Below, one piece after another: positions 7,462-15,429 of a stretch of 64,000 bases of DNA. Below the pieces are notes generated by a model, which was not told where the DNA came from, did not search any database, and saw only the letters and a list, made by a program, of their open reading frames with translations. A program made the position numbers and the translations under genes. The stretch comes from Azospirillum doebereinerae. GTDB lineage: Bacteria; Pseudomonadota; Alphaproteobacteria; Azospirillales; Azospirillaceae. The DNA lies in contig NZ_RZIJ01000004.1 in the NCBI RefSeq assembly GCF_003989665.1, positions 1 to 64,000 of the forward strand, read 5' to 3'. The first letter of the stretch is position 1, and each line of letters begins with the position of its first letter.

Positions 7462-9104
7462 AGAAACCGCCGCTGATCCGCTGCGCCATCTACACCCGCA
7501 AATCGTCGGAGGAAGGGCTGGAACAATCCTTCAACTCGCTCGACGCCCAGCGTGAGGCCTGCACCGCCTACATCGCCAGCCAAGCCCACGAGGGCTGGCG
7601 CCTGATCGATGCCGCCTACGACGACGGCGGCTTCTCCGGCGGGTCGATGGAACGCCCCGGCCTGCAGCGCCTCCTCGACGACCTCGGGCGCGGCCGCATC
7701 GACGTGGTCGTCGTCTACAAGGTCGACCGGCTGACCCGCTCGCTCGCCGACTTCGCCCGCATCGTCGAGATCCTAGACGCCCGCGGCGCCTCCTTCGTCT
7801 CGGTCACCCAGCACTTCAACACCACCTCCTCGATGGGACGGCTCACCCTGAACGTGCTGCTCTCCTTCGCCCAGTTCGAGCGCGAGGTCACCGGCGAGCG
7901 CATCCGCGACAAGTTCGCCGCCTCGCGCCGCAAGGGCTTGTGGATGGGCGGCAACCCGCCGCTCGGCTACGATGTGGCGGACCGCAAGCTGGTGGTCAAC
8001 GACGAGGAGGCCGAACGGGTCCGCGCCATCTTCGAGCGCTACGCCGAGCTCGGCTCGGTGAAGCTCTTGGCCGCCGACCTCCAGGAGCGGGGCGTGACCA
8101 GCAAGCACTGGACAACCCAGGGCGGGGCAACCCGCGGCGGCGTGGCCTTCAGCCGGGGCGCCCTGTACAAGCTGCTGAACAACCGGGTCTACCGCGGCGA
8201 GGCCATGCACAAGGGCACCGCCCATCCCGGCGAGCACGCGGCCATCGTGCCGGACGCGCTGTGGGAGCGAGCACAGGCGGTGATGGAGGAGAACCGGGTG
8301 GAGCGCGAGACGGCCGAACGGGTGACGGCGCCCTCGCCGCTGGCCGGGCTGCTGTTCGACGACCGCGGCAACCCGATGAGCCCGTCGCATGCCAGCAAGA
8401 AGGGGCGGCGCTACCGCTACTATGTCAGCCAAGCAGTGCTGAACCATCGCCCGGAGGCCGCCGGATCGCTGACCCGGGTTCCGGCGCAGGCGGTGGAGGA
8501 GCTCGTGCTCGACCGGGTGTCGGCGCTGCTGACCGCCGCCGAGCAGCGGCGCTGGACGGCAGCGGCTCCGGTCGAACGGACTGAACGACTCGCCGCCCTG
8601 CTGCAGCGGGTCGAGCTTGGAAGCGACCGGGTGCGGATCACGGTGCGGCGCCTGGACGGGGTCGAGGCGCGGGCCGCGGCCCGGATCACGTCGCCGCACG
8701 ACCGTCTCGTCGAGAACGGCGACACGCTGGTGCTGGAGGTGGCGGCGCGGCTGAAGACCTGGGGCGGGGAGCGGGTGATCGTCGGGCCGGATGGGCGGGA
8801 GCTCCGTGAGCAGCCGCAGGTCGACGACACGCTGATGAAGGCGCTGGCGCGGGCGCACCGCTGGTGTCGGCAATTGGCCTCGGGCGAGGTCGCCTCGGTG
8901 GCGGCGCTGGCGGAGACGGCCGGCTGCACCCCGGCCTATGTGACCCAGCTGCTGTCGTTGGCCTTCCTGGCCCCGGACATCGTGGAACTGATCCTGCGCG
9001 GCGCCCAGCCGAAGCGGCTGACGCTGGCGGCTCTGCTGGCCGCGAAGCTTCCTCTCTCGTGGCGGGAGCAGCGCCGGGTTCTGGGGCTGCCGCCGGCCCA
9101 GTAA
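7458..9104 (+). CDS. Large serine recombinase of the integrative element
   Basis: The protein has 548 aa and starts at ATG 7458 (MKKPPLIRCAIYTRKSS); the catalytic Ser is probably Ser16. The resolvase domain (about 1-150) has the conserved QREACTAYI, VYKVDRLTRSLADF and FAQFEREVTGERIRDKFAAS stretches. The recombinase domain follows, with a GGVAFSRGALYKLLNNRVYRG segment and a degenerate zinc-ribbon-like region, then a helical C-terminus. It catalyses site-specific integration and excision through a Ser-DNA intermediate. The gene is coupled to DUF2924. A 41-bp dyad lies 110 bases beyond its stop, the normal place for an attachment site next to a serine integrase. Confidence 0.92.
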   Translation: MKKPPLIRCAIYTRKSSEEGLEQSFNSLDAQREACTAYIASQAHEGWRLIDAAYDDGGFSGGSMERPGLQRLLDDLGRGRIDVVVVYKVDRLTRSLADFARIVEILDARGASFVSVTQHFNTTSSMGRLTLNVLLSFAQFEREVTGERIRDKFAASRRKGLWMGGNPPLGYDVADRKLVVNDEEAERVRAIFERYAELGSVKLLAADLQERGVTSKHWTTQGGATRGGVAFSRGALYKLLNNRVYRGEAMHKGTAHPGEHAAIVPDALWERAQAVMEENRVERETAERVTAPSPLAGLLFDDRGNPMSPSHASKKGRRYRYYVSQAVLNHRPEAAGSLTRVPAQAVEELVLDRVSALLTAAEQRRWTAAAPVERTERLAALLQRVELGSDRVRITVRRLDGVEARAAARITSPHDRLVENGDTLVLEVAARLKTWGGERVIVGPDGRELREQPQVDDTLMKALARAHRWCRQLASGEVASVAALAETAGCTPAYVTQLLSLAFLAPDIVELILRGAQPKRLTLAALLAAKLPLSWREQRRVLGLPPAQ

Positions 9105-9214
9105 CGTTTGGCCCCGGAAACCGAAGTCTTTGGCGGACCGCCGGAGAAACGGCCGAACTCAGGGAATAAAATGGGGCTGTTTTTCGCTCCGGAACGGCGG
9201 CCGAACAGACACAG

Positions 9215-9255
9215 AGCGCCGACAAGTCACCGTATACACGGTGCTCTTCGGCGCT
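9215..9255. other. Candidate attachment site (41-bp dyad)
   Basis: Outer arms AGCGCCGA (9215-9222) and TCGGCGCT (9248-9255) and inner arms CACCGT (9228-9233) and ACGGTG (9238-9243) are perfect inverted repeats around ATAC. Size and symmetry fit the 40-50 bp sites of large serine recombinases, and the site is just downstream of the recombinase and 33 bases from tRNA-Ser. No T-run follows on either strand, so it is not a typical terminator. I found no second copy near 3.6 kb. Confidence 0.4.
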
Positions 9256-9288
9256 GGTGTCGATCAGAGCGAATTTGCACTGAGTTGG

Positions 9289-9379
9289 TGGCGGAGGGAG
9301 AGGGATTCGAACCCTCGATACGCTTTTGACGTATACACACTTTCCAGGCGTGCGCCTTCAACCGCTCGGCCACCCCTCC
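9289..9379 (-). tRNA. tRNA-Ser (anticodon GGA)
   Basis: The RNA has 91 nt with a long variable arm, as expected for serine. The 5' acceptor strand GGAGGGG pairs with TCCCTCC before discriminator G and an encoded CCA. The sequence GGCCGAGCGGTTGAAGGCGC forms the D arm, CGCCTGGAAAGTG carries anticodon GGA, and GGGTTCGAATCCC is the T arm. It lies at the end of the integrative element but appears intact. Confidence 0.95.
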
Positions 9380-9463
9380 CCGGAGGACGGCGTTATAGCC
9401 AGCCAAGGCGGGGCACGCAAGCCCCGTTTGCGCTCCGTGCAATTTTTTTCCATCCCGGCCGGC

Positions 9464-10255
9464 TCACCCGAGTTCGCGGACCAAATCCTCGACGGTGCGG
9501 CACAGCAGCGTGATGTCCTGCGGACGTGACAGCCGGTGGTCGCCGTCCTTCACCAGGGTCACCCGTATGTCGTCGCCCGTCAGCGCTTCAGCCAGAGTCA
9601 GGCTGACGCGCCACGGCACGTCGGGGTCGCGCTGGCCATGCAGCAAGCGCACCGGGCCGGTGAAGGCGATGGGGCCGCGCAGCAGTAGGTGGTTGCGGCC
9701 ATCCTCGATCAGGGCGCGGGTGATCGGCTGAGGTTCCGGACCATACTCGGATGGGCGGTTCCAAACGCCGTTTTCCAGGATCTCCCGTCGCACCTCCGCA
9801 TCGAACAGGTCCCACATCAAGTCCTCGGTGAAGTCGGGGGCGGGGGCGATGCCCACCAGTCCCGCCACACGCTCGGGCCGGCGCAGCGCGGTCAGCAGCA
9901 TCGTCCAGCCGCCCATCGAGGACCCGACCAGGATCTGTGGACCGCTCGTCACGGCGTCCAGCACCGCCAGCGCGTCGTCGGCCCACAGGCCGATGGTGCC
10001 GTCGGCGAAGTTTCCGCTGGAGGCGCCGTGCCCCTGGTAGTCGAAACGGGTGAAGGCCAAGCCCTGCGACACCGCCCAACTTTCCAGAGCCAGCGCCTTG
10101 GTGCCGGTCATGTCCGACATGAAGCCGCCCAGGAACATCACGCCGGGCCGTCCCCGTCCCGCTTCGCTGGCTGGGATGTGATGATAGGCTATGGTCGCGG
10201 CACCGTGCGTTAGGCTATGGTGCGCGCCGCCCGTGGCGGCTGCGGTTTCGTTCAT
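9464..10255 (-). CDS. Alpha/beta hydrolase (ABHD10/BEM46-like)
   Basis: The protein has 263 aa and starts MNETAAATGGAHHSLTHGAA. It has GVMFLGGFMSDMTGTKA (oxyanion region), FDYQGHGAS, the nucleophile elbow LVGSSMGGW, HGQRDPDVPW (Asp) and a late KDGDHRLS (His). This is a complete Ser-Asp-His triad in the usual order. It is probably a cytoplasmic esterase or thioesterase; the substrate is unknown. It is divergent from the glycosyltransferase at 10320. A longer reading frame upstream overlaps that gene and has no independent support. Confidence 0.85.
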   Translation of the reverse strand: MNETAAATGGAHHSLTHGAATIAYHHIPASEAGRGRPGVMFLGGFMSDMTGTKALALESWAVSQGLAFTRFDYQGHGASSGNFADGTIGLWADDALAVLDAVTSGPQILVGSSMGGWTMLLTALRRPERVAGLVGIAPAPDFTEDLMWDLFDAEVRREILENGVWNRPSEYGPEPQPITRALIEDGRNHLLLRGPIAFTGPVRLLHGQRDPDVPWRVSLTLAEALTGDDIRVTLVKDGDHRLSRPQDITLLCRTVEDLVRELG

Positions 10256-10319
10256 GGGGTCACCTGTTGGACGGACAGCCGTGGACAAGCCGGGCCGACC
10301 CTTTCGAGCAGCCGGCGCC

Positions 10320-11537
10320 ATGGATTTCGATCCCCAGTTTACCATCGACGACCCCGCGCGCAACGACGCCCGCCCCGACCGGGATGCCCCCTGGCCAGGC
10401 GGCCGGGCGCCGACCGTGCTCCAGGTGGTGCCGACGCTGGTCACCGGCGGGGCGGAGCGCGGCTGCATCGACATGGCGCTCGCCTTGGCCGAGGCCGGCG
10501 GCACGCCGCTGGTCGCCTCGCAGGGCGGGCCGATGGTGCGCGAGCTCGACCGCGCCGGCATCCCCCATCTGACGCTGCCGCTGGCCTCCAAGAACCCGCT
10601 GACCATCCGCCGGAACGCGCGCAAGCTGGCGCGCGTCATCCGCGAACGCCGGGTCGACATCGTCCACGCCCGCTCCCGCGCACCGGCCTGGAGCGCGTGG
10701 CTCGCCTGCAAGGAGACCGGCGCGCGCTACATGACCACCTTCCACGCTCCCTACAATTTCGGCAACGGGCTGAAGCGCTGGTACAATTCGGTGATGGCGC
10801 GGGGCGAGCGGATCGTCGCGATCTCCGACTTCATCCGCCGCCACATCCTGGACAGCTACACGGTCGATCCCGACCGCATCCGCACCATCCACCGCGGCAT
10901 CGACCGCGCGGTCTTCGCCCCCGACCGGGTCAGTTCGACCCGGCTGGTGCAGTTGTCAAAGCAGTGGCGCCTGCCCGATGACCGGCCCGTGATCCTGCTG
11001 CCCGGCCGGCTGACCCGCTGGAAGGGCCAGACCGTGCTGATCGAGGCGTTGGAGAAGCTCGGCCGCAAGGACGTGGTCTGCCTGCTGGTCGGCTCCGACC
11101 AGGGTCGGTCGGCCTACCGGCAGGAACTGGAGGCGCGGGTCGCGCGCGCCGGGCTCGGCGGCGTCGTGGTGATGACCGACCATTGCAGCGACATGGCGGC
11201 GGCTTATCTGCTGTCCACCGTCGTCGTCTCCGCCTCGCGCGAGCCGGAGGCGTTCGGGAGGGTCATCGTGGAGGCGCAGGCGATGGGCAAGCCGGTGATC
11301 GTCTCGGCCATCGGCGCCTACCAGGAAACCGTCATCCCCGGCGAGACCGCCTGGGTGGTGCCGCCGGCCGACCCGGACGCGCTGGCGAATGCCCTGCGCG
11401 AGGCGCTGTCGCTGACGCCCGAGCAGCGCGACGCCATCGGCGCCCGCGCCCAGGCCTTCGTCGCCGACCGCTACACCAAGGAGCGCATGTGCGCCGACAC
11501 GCTGGGCGTCTACGCCGAGCTGATGGCGGAACGCTGA
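10320..11537 (+). CDS. Glycosyltransferase family 4
   Basis: The protein has about 405 aa. The N-terminal donor/acceptor fold has VVPTLVTGGAERGCIDMALA, and the C-terminal GT-B half has ILLPGRLTRWKGQTVLIEAL and EAFGRVIVEAQAMGKPVIVS, which contains the EX7E sugar-nucleotide motif of GT4. It probably transfers a sugar in cell-surface polysaccharide or lipopolysaccharide synthesis. No signal peptide is visible. I chose ATG 10320, but the start is uncertain because the frame stays open to 10191 and no strong ribosome site is present. The HAD gene follows by 38 bases. Confidence 0.85.
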   Translation: MDFDPQFTIDDPARNDARPDRDAPWPGGRAPTVLQVVPTLVTGGAERGCIDMALALAEAGGTPLVASQGGPMVRELDRAGIPHLTLPLASKNPLTIRRNARKLARVIRERRVDIVHARSRAPAWSAWLACKETGARYMTTFHAPYNFGNGLKRWYNSVMARGERIVAISDFIRRHILDSYTVDPDRIRTIHRGIDRAVFAPDRVSSTRLVQLSKQWRLPDDRPVILLPGRLTRWKGQTVLIEALEKLGRKDVVCLLVGSDQGRSAYRQELEARVARAGLGGVVVMTDHCSDMAAAYLLSTVVVSASREPEAFGRVIVEAQAMGKPVIVSAIGAYQETVIPGETAWVVPPADPDALANALREALSLTPEQRDAIGARAQAFVADRYTKERMCADTLGVYAELMAER

Positions 11538-11575
11538 CGCCTTCCTTCCCTTCCCTCCGCACCCCATCGGGCATC

Positions 11576-12454
11576 ATGGCCGACATCCAGCAGCTTTCCG
11601 GCATCGCCGCCGTCATCGACCGCTACGACGGGTTCATCCTCGACCTTTGGGGAGTCCTGCACGACGGGGAGCGCGCCTATCCCGGCGTTCCCGATTGCCT
11701 GGACCGCATGAACGCCGCCGGCAAGACGATCTGCCTGCTGTCCAACGCGCCGCGCCGCACCGGCGGAGTGATCGCCAAGCTGGACGGCATGGGGCTGGGG
11801 CGCGACCGCTACCACCACGTCATGACCTCGGGCGAGGCGACCTACGAGGCGCTGAAGCGGCGTGACGATCCGTGGCACGCGGCGTTGGGGCGGCGGCTCT
11901 ACCACATCGGGCCGGAGCGCGACGTCGACGTCTTCGAGGGGCTGGGCTACACCGTCGCCGCGACGCCGGAGGAGGCCGACTTCGTGCTGAACACCGGCAT
12001 CGTCGTGTTCGGCGAGACGGTGGAGGATTATCAGCCGCAGCTCGACGCCTGTCTGGCCGCCCGGCTGCCGATGATCTGCGCCAACCCGGACCTGATCGTG
12101 ATGGTCGGCCCGCAGATGGTGATCTGCGCCGGGACGCTGGCCGCGCGCTACGAAACGATGGGCGGCGACGTGCGCCAGCACGGCAAGCCCTACGCCCCGG
12201 TCTACGACCGCTGCCTGTCGCTGATGGGGCTGGCCGACAAGAGCCGCATCCTGGCGGTGGGCGACAGCCTGCGCACCGACGTGGCCGGCGCCAACGCCGC
12301 CGGGCTGGACGTGGCGCTGGTCACCGCCGGCATCCATCAGGAGGAGTTGGGCGGCGCCGCCTGGGGGGAGGCCGTCGATGCGGCCAATCTGCGGGCCATC
12401 GCCGATGCGGCGGGGCATGTCCCGACCTACGCGCTCCCCAGCCTCCGGTGGTGA
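11576..12454 (+). CDS. HAD subfamily IIA hydrolase (TIGR01459-like)
   Basis: The protein has 292 aa. FILDLWGVLHDGERAYPG has motif I (D-x-W), LLSNAPRR is motif II, and ILAVGDSLRTDVAGANAAGL supplies motif IV. The cap position and length match the small HAD-IIA family often found in alphaproteobacteria. It is probably a phosphatase acting on a small phosphorylated metabolite; substrate unknown. It lies in the same direction as the glycosyltransferase and is likely in one transcript. Confidence 0.87.
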   Translation: MADIQQLSGIAAVIDRYDGFILDLWGVLHDGERAYPGVPDCLDRMNAAGKTICLLSNAPRRTGGVIAKLDGMGLGRDRYHHVMTSGEATYEALKRRDDPWHAALGRRLYHIGPERDVDVFEGLGYTVAATPEEADFVLNTGIVVFGETVEDYQPQLDACLAARLPMICANPDLIVMVGPQMVICAGTLAARYETMGGDVRQHGKPYAPVYDRCLSLMGLADKSRILAVGDSLRTDVAGANAAGLDVALVTAGIHQEELGGAAWGEAVDAANLRAIADAAGHVPTYALPSLRW

Positions 12455-12517
12455 GGAGGGGGCGTCCGTCGCCCCCTTCCCGCTGAATGCATGGAAGGGG
12501 GAAGGACGCTTCCTCTC

Positions 12518-13420
12518 CTACCGCGCGAACAGCCGGTACAGCGCCGAATGGTCCAGACCGCCGTCGCCCTGGTCGGCCAGCATCTCGAACAGCTCCAGCG
12601 TCAACCCCAACGCCGGCAGGTCGATGTCGCACTGCTCGGCCAACTGCTCGGCTTGACGCAAGTCCTTGATCTGGGTGGTCACGCGGCCGCCCGGCGTGAA
12701 GTCGCCGGACACCATCCGCCCGCCGTGCAGGTCGAGGATGCGCGACTCCGCGAAGCCGCCCCGGATGGCGTCGCGCACCCGCGCCGGATCCGCGCCGGCC
12801 GCCTTGGCGAGCGCCAGCGCCTCCGCCACCGCGCCGATCGTCAGGCCGACGATGACTTGGTTGGCCGTCTTGGCGATCTGCCCGGCGCCGCTGTCGCCGA
12901 CATGGGTGACGCGGCGGCCCATCGCCTGGAACAGCGGCAGGGCGCGGGCGAAGGACGCCTCCGTGCCCCCGGCCATGATGGTCAGCGTCGCCGCCTCCGC
13001 CGCGACCGTGCCGCCGGACACCGGGGCGTCGACCCAGTCGGCGCCGGCCGCGCGCACCCGCGCCGCAAGGGCGCGCGTCGCCTCCACGGCGGTGGTGCCC
13101 ATGTCCACGACCAGATGTCCGGGGCGCAGGGCCGGCAGCAGCGCCTCGGTCACGCTCTCCACGGCGACCGTGTCGGTCAGCGTCAGAACGATGGTCTCGG
13201 CCTGCCCGGCGACCGCCAGGGGGCCGGTGGCGGCCAGCATGCCCTCGGCCGCCAGTTCGGCGACCGGGCCTTGGCTGCGGCTGGCGATCACCAGCGAGGC
13301 GCCGGCCCTGGCGAGCGCGCGGGCCATCGGCTTGCCCATCAGGCCCAGCCCGATGAAGCCGACGGTCTGCCCCGACAGGTCGGGGCGGAAAGTCTCGTCC
13401 GTCACGGTTCTGTCCGTCAT
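12518..13420 (-). CDS. NAD(P)-dependent beta-hydroxyacid dehydrogenase family
   Basis: The protein has 300 aa. The N-terminal Rossmann motif is GFIGLGLMGKPMARALARAG. The substrate motif is VDAPVSGGTVAAEAATLTIM, and the catalytic-lysine region is GAGQIAKTANQVIVGLTIGA. These are the signatures of 3-hydroxyisobutyrate and tartronate semialdehyde dehydrogenases. The exact substrate cannot be told. The gene begins 8 bases after the TerB gene on the same strand, so the two are probably one operon. Confidence 0.88.
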   Translation of the reverse strand: MTDRTVTDETFRPDLSGQTVGFIGLGLMGKPMARALARAGASLVIASRSQGPVAELAAEGMLAATGPLAVAGQAETIVLTLTDTVAVESVTEALLPALRPGHLVVDMGTTAVEATRALAARVRAAGADWVDAPVSGGTVAAEAATLTIMAGGTEASFARALPLFQAMGRRVTHVGDSGAGQIAKTANQVIVGLTIGAVAEALALAKAAGADPARVRDAIRGGFAESRILDLHGGRMVSGDFTPGGRVTTQIKDLRQAEQLAEQCDIDLPALGLTLELFEMLADQGDGGLDHSALYRLFAR

Positions 13421-13428
13421 GGCCGCCC

Positions 13429-13845
13429 TCACAGGCGCATGTGGCGGGCGCGGGCGCCACGCTCGATGGCGGCGGCGCACAGGCGGTCGACGCCCAACCG
13501 GTGGCGGATCATCTCCAGCATGCGCAGTTCCTCCTGCGAGGCCTTGGCGTCGGCGGCGGCGATGTCGCAGGCCACCGCGTAGGCGGTCTCGCGCAGCTTG
13601 GCCGGCACCGCCTGCTCGACGATGGTCAGCACGGTGTCCAGCCCGTCGTTGTCGGACAGCATGGCCGTGCATTCGCGGGTCGCGGCCATCACCTGATCGC
13701 CGTTGAAATCGCGGAAGATGGGCAGGTAGCGGACGTTCTCGCCGATGGTCTGGAGCTCGTCGTCGGTCATGTCGCCGTCGCAGGCCGACACCAGGACCAT
13801 GACGTAGATCAGCGCGCTGTGGTGGTCGATCATTGGCTTTCTCAT
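13429..13845 (-). CDS. TerB-family tellurite-resistance-like protein
   Basis: The protein has 138 aa. It is all-helical with YVMVLVSACDGDMTDDELQ at the start and a repeat-like second half ACDIAAADAKASQEELRMLE. Both carry the acidic metal-binding pattern of TerB (D-G-x-h-x-x-x-E). TerB proteins are soluble and often membrane-associated; the stand-alone function is unclear. A second start at codon 5 (MIDHHS) is possible. Confidence 0.8.
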   Translation of the reverse strand: MRKPMIDHHSALIYVMVLVSACDGDMTDDELQTIGENVRYLPIFRDFNGDQVMAATRECTAMLSDNDGLDTVLTIVEQAVPAKLRETAYAVACDIAAADAKASQEELRMLEMIRHRLGVDRLCAAAIERGARARHMRL

Positions 13846-13985
13846 GGAGCGGGCCGTCCTCCGAACCGGGAGGCCCCGTCGCGGCCTATCTTGCCCGGTG
13901 GCGGCGCCCCGTCAAGGGTGCCATGCCCCAGGCGGGAGGATCGCCGGCTCGACAGGAACCGTTCGTGACTTCTATTGTCCGCGCC

Positions 13986-14933
13986 ATGTCCGTCGTGTTC
14001 AATGTCGCTCTTCCCGTATTCGCCATCATCCTGGCCGGAGTCCTGGCCGGAAAGGCGAAGCTGCTTGGCCCCGCCGCATCGGAGGCGTTGAACAAGTTCG
14101 TCTACTGGATGGCCCTGCCCCCGGTGCTGTTCCTCGGCACCGCGCGGCGGTCGCTGCCCGAGATCTTCAACGGGCCGTTCATCGGCGCCTTCCTGGGCGC
14201 GATGCTGGCGGTCTACGCGCTGGGCGCGCTGGCCGGCCGGCTGATCCGCCGCGAGCGCACGCAGATCCACTGCATGCAGGGGCTGAACGCCAGCTTCTCC
14301 AACACCGGCTACATGGGGATCCCGCTGTTCCTGGCCGCCTTCGGGCCGGACCATCTGGCCCCCACCATCCTGGCCACCGTCATCATGAGCGCCGTCATGG
14401 TCGGCATCGCGGTGATCTGGCTGGAGTTCGCCAACAGCCACGGCAACGGGCTGGGCAAGGCGCTGCGCGACGTCGGGAGGGCGCTGGCGAAGAACCCGCT
14501 GATCGTCGCGACGGCGCTCGGCATCGCGTGGTCGGCGCTGTTGCCCGGCGTGGCGGTGCCCAAGCCCGTCGCCACCTTCTGCGAGCTGATGGGCGCGCCG
14601 GCCGGTCCCTGCGCGCTGTTCGCCATCGGCCTGTTCCTGGCCACCCAGAGGCTGACCGCCGGGCTGGCCGAGGCCGGCTGGATCAGCGCCATGAAGCTGC
14701 TGGTGCAGCCGGCCCTGACCTGGGCGCTGACCCAGACGCTGTTCCCGATGGATCCCTTCTGGACGGGATCGGCGGTCATCCTGGCGGCGCTGCCCACCGG
14801 CGCCCTGACCTTCGTGGTCGCTCAGCAGTACCAGATCTACGTGGAGCGCACCTCGTCGGCGATCCTTGTCTCGACGGTGCTGAGCGTCGTCACGCTGTCG
14901 GCGCTGCTGGCGGTCTACGCGCCCGCGGGATGA
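13986..14933 (+). CDS. AEC-family transporter (auxin efflux carrier type)
   Basis: The protein has 315 aa with about ten hydrophobic segments. It starts MSVVFNVALPVFAIILAGVL and has NASFSNTGYMGIPLFLAAFG, the conserved N-x-G-x-xGxPL region of membrane transport (AEC) proteins, and ends in a hydrophobic helix. It probably exports or imports a small organic acid across the inner membrane. It is transcribed divergently from the TerB gene. Confidence 0.88.
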   Translation: MSVVFNVALPVFAIILAGVLAGKAKLLGPAASEALNKFVYWMALPPVLFLGTARRSLPEIFNGPFIGAFLGAMLAVYALGALAGRLIRRERTQIHCMQGLNASFSNTGYMGIPLFLAAFGPDHLAPTILATVIMSAVMVGIAVIWLEFANSHGNGLGKALRDVGRALAKNPLIVATALGIAWSALLPGVAVPKPVATFCELMGAPAGPCALFAIGLFLATQRLTAGLAEAGWISAMKLLVQPALTWALTQTLFPMDPFWTGSAVILAALPTGALTFVVAQQYQIYVERTSSAILVSTVLSVVTLSALLAVYAPAG

Positions 14934-15429
14934 GCGGGGCCGGGCGCCTTGCCGTCCGGGGAAACCCGCATCGTCCCGCTTTGCAGATCGTGATATTTTC
15001 AGGATTCTTGCTGTTGCCAGCCTCACCTGAAAAGCAGGATGGGGAATCGCGGAAAATTTCTCGGAAGCGCTTGAAATCAATGACTCTTTCAAGAAGGAAG
15101 GCCTGTATTTTCATTAACCCTTCGCATTCATAATCTCCCATCTACCGGAGAAATATTTCTTATATTGTAGATATATAGTATTATTTTTGTTAAAATACAT
15201 CTTGAGGATTTATATCAGTCATAACATTTGGGTATATCACTCCACAAACAAACTAATATGCGGAACATTTATTGACGATGTCTCGTCAATGACACATTTA
15301 GTCATAGAACCATCGTTGTGGTCGCATACCACTGTATGCTAGCAGTGCCTCACCCGCATGCCGTGAGCAGAAAATTCCAAATTCACCACGGCCTGTTAGG
15401 CACCGGCAATGAAAATTGGATTTTCGTAA
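14934..15429. other. A+T-rich intergenic region ahead of the chemoreceptor
   Basis: No gene is visible. From about 15120 the sequence is markedly A+T-rich for this genome. Two perfect inverted repeats stand out: ATTGACGA (15271-15278) with TCGTCAAT (15283-15290), loop TGTC, and GCATAC (15324-15329) with GTATGC (15334-15339), loop CACT. They lie 90-160 bases ahead of the chemoreceptor start and may be operators or leader hairpins. Confidence 0.5.

Noticed and set aside
9230..9338. CGTATACAC found both in the dyad (9231-9239) and in the tRNA variable arm (9330-9338)
   Set aside because: A nine-base match could be an attachment core, but serine recombinases use a two-base crossover and the tRNA is intact; probably chance.
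9227..9442. 71-codon minus-strand frame across the tRNA
   Set aside because: It is the familiar false frame produced by translating tRNA-Ser (GVAERLKA...GSNPSPSA); the RNA gene explains the sequence.
9464..10711. N-terminally extended hydrolase of 415 codons
   Set aside because: The extension is antisense to the glycosyltransferase; homology begins at MNETAAATG (10255).
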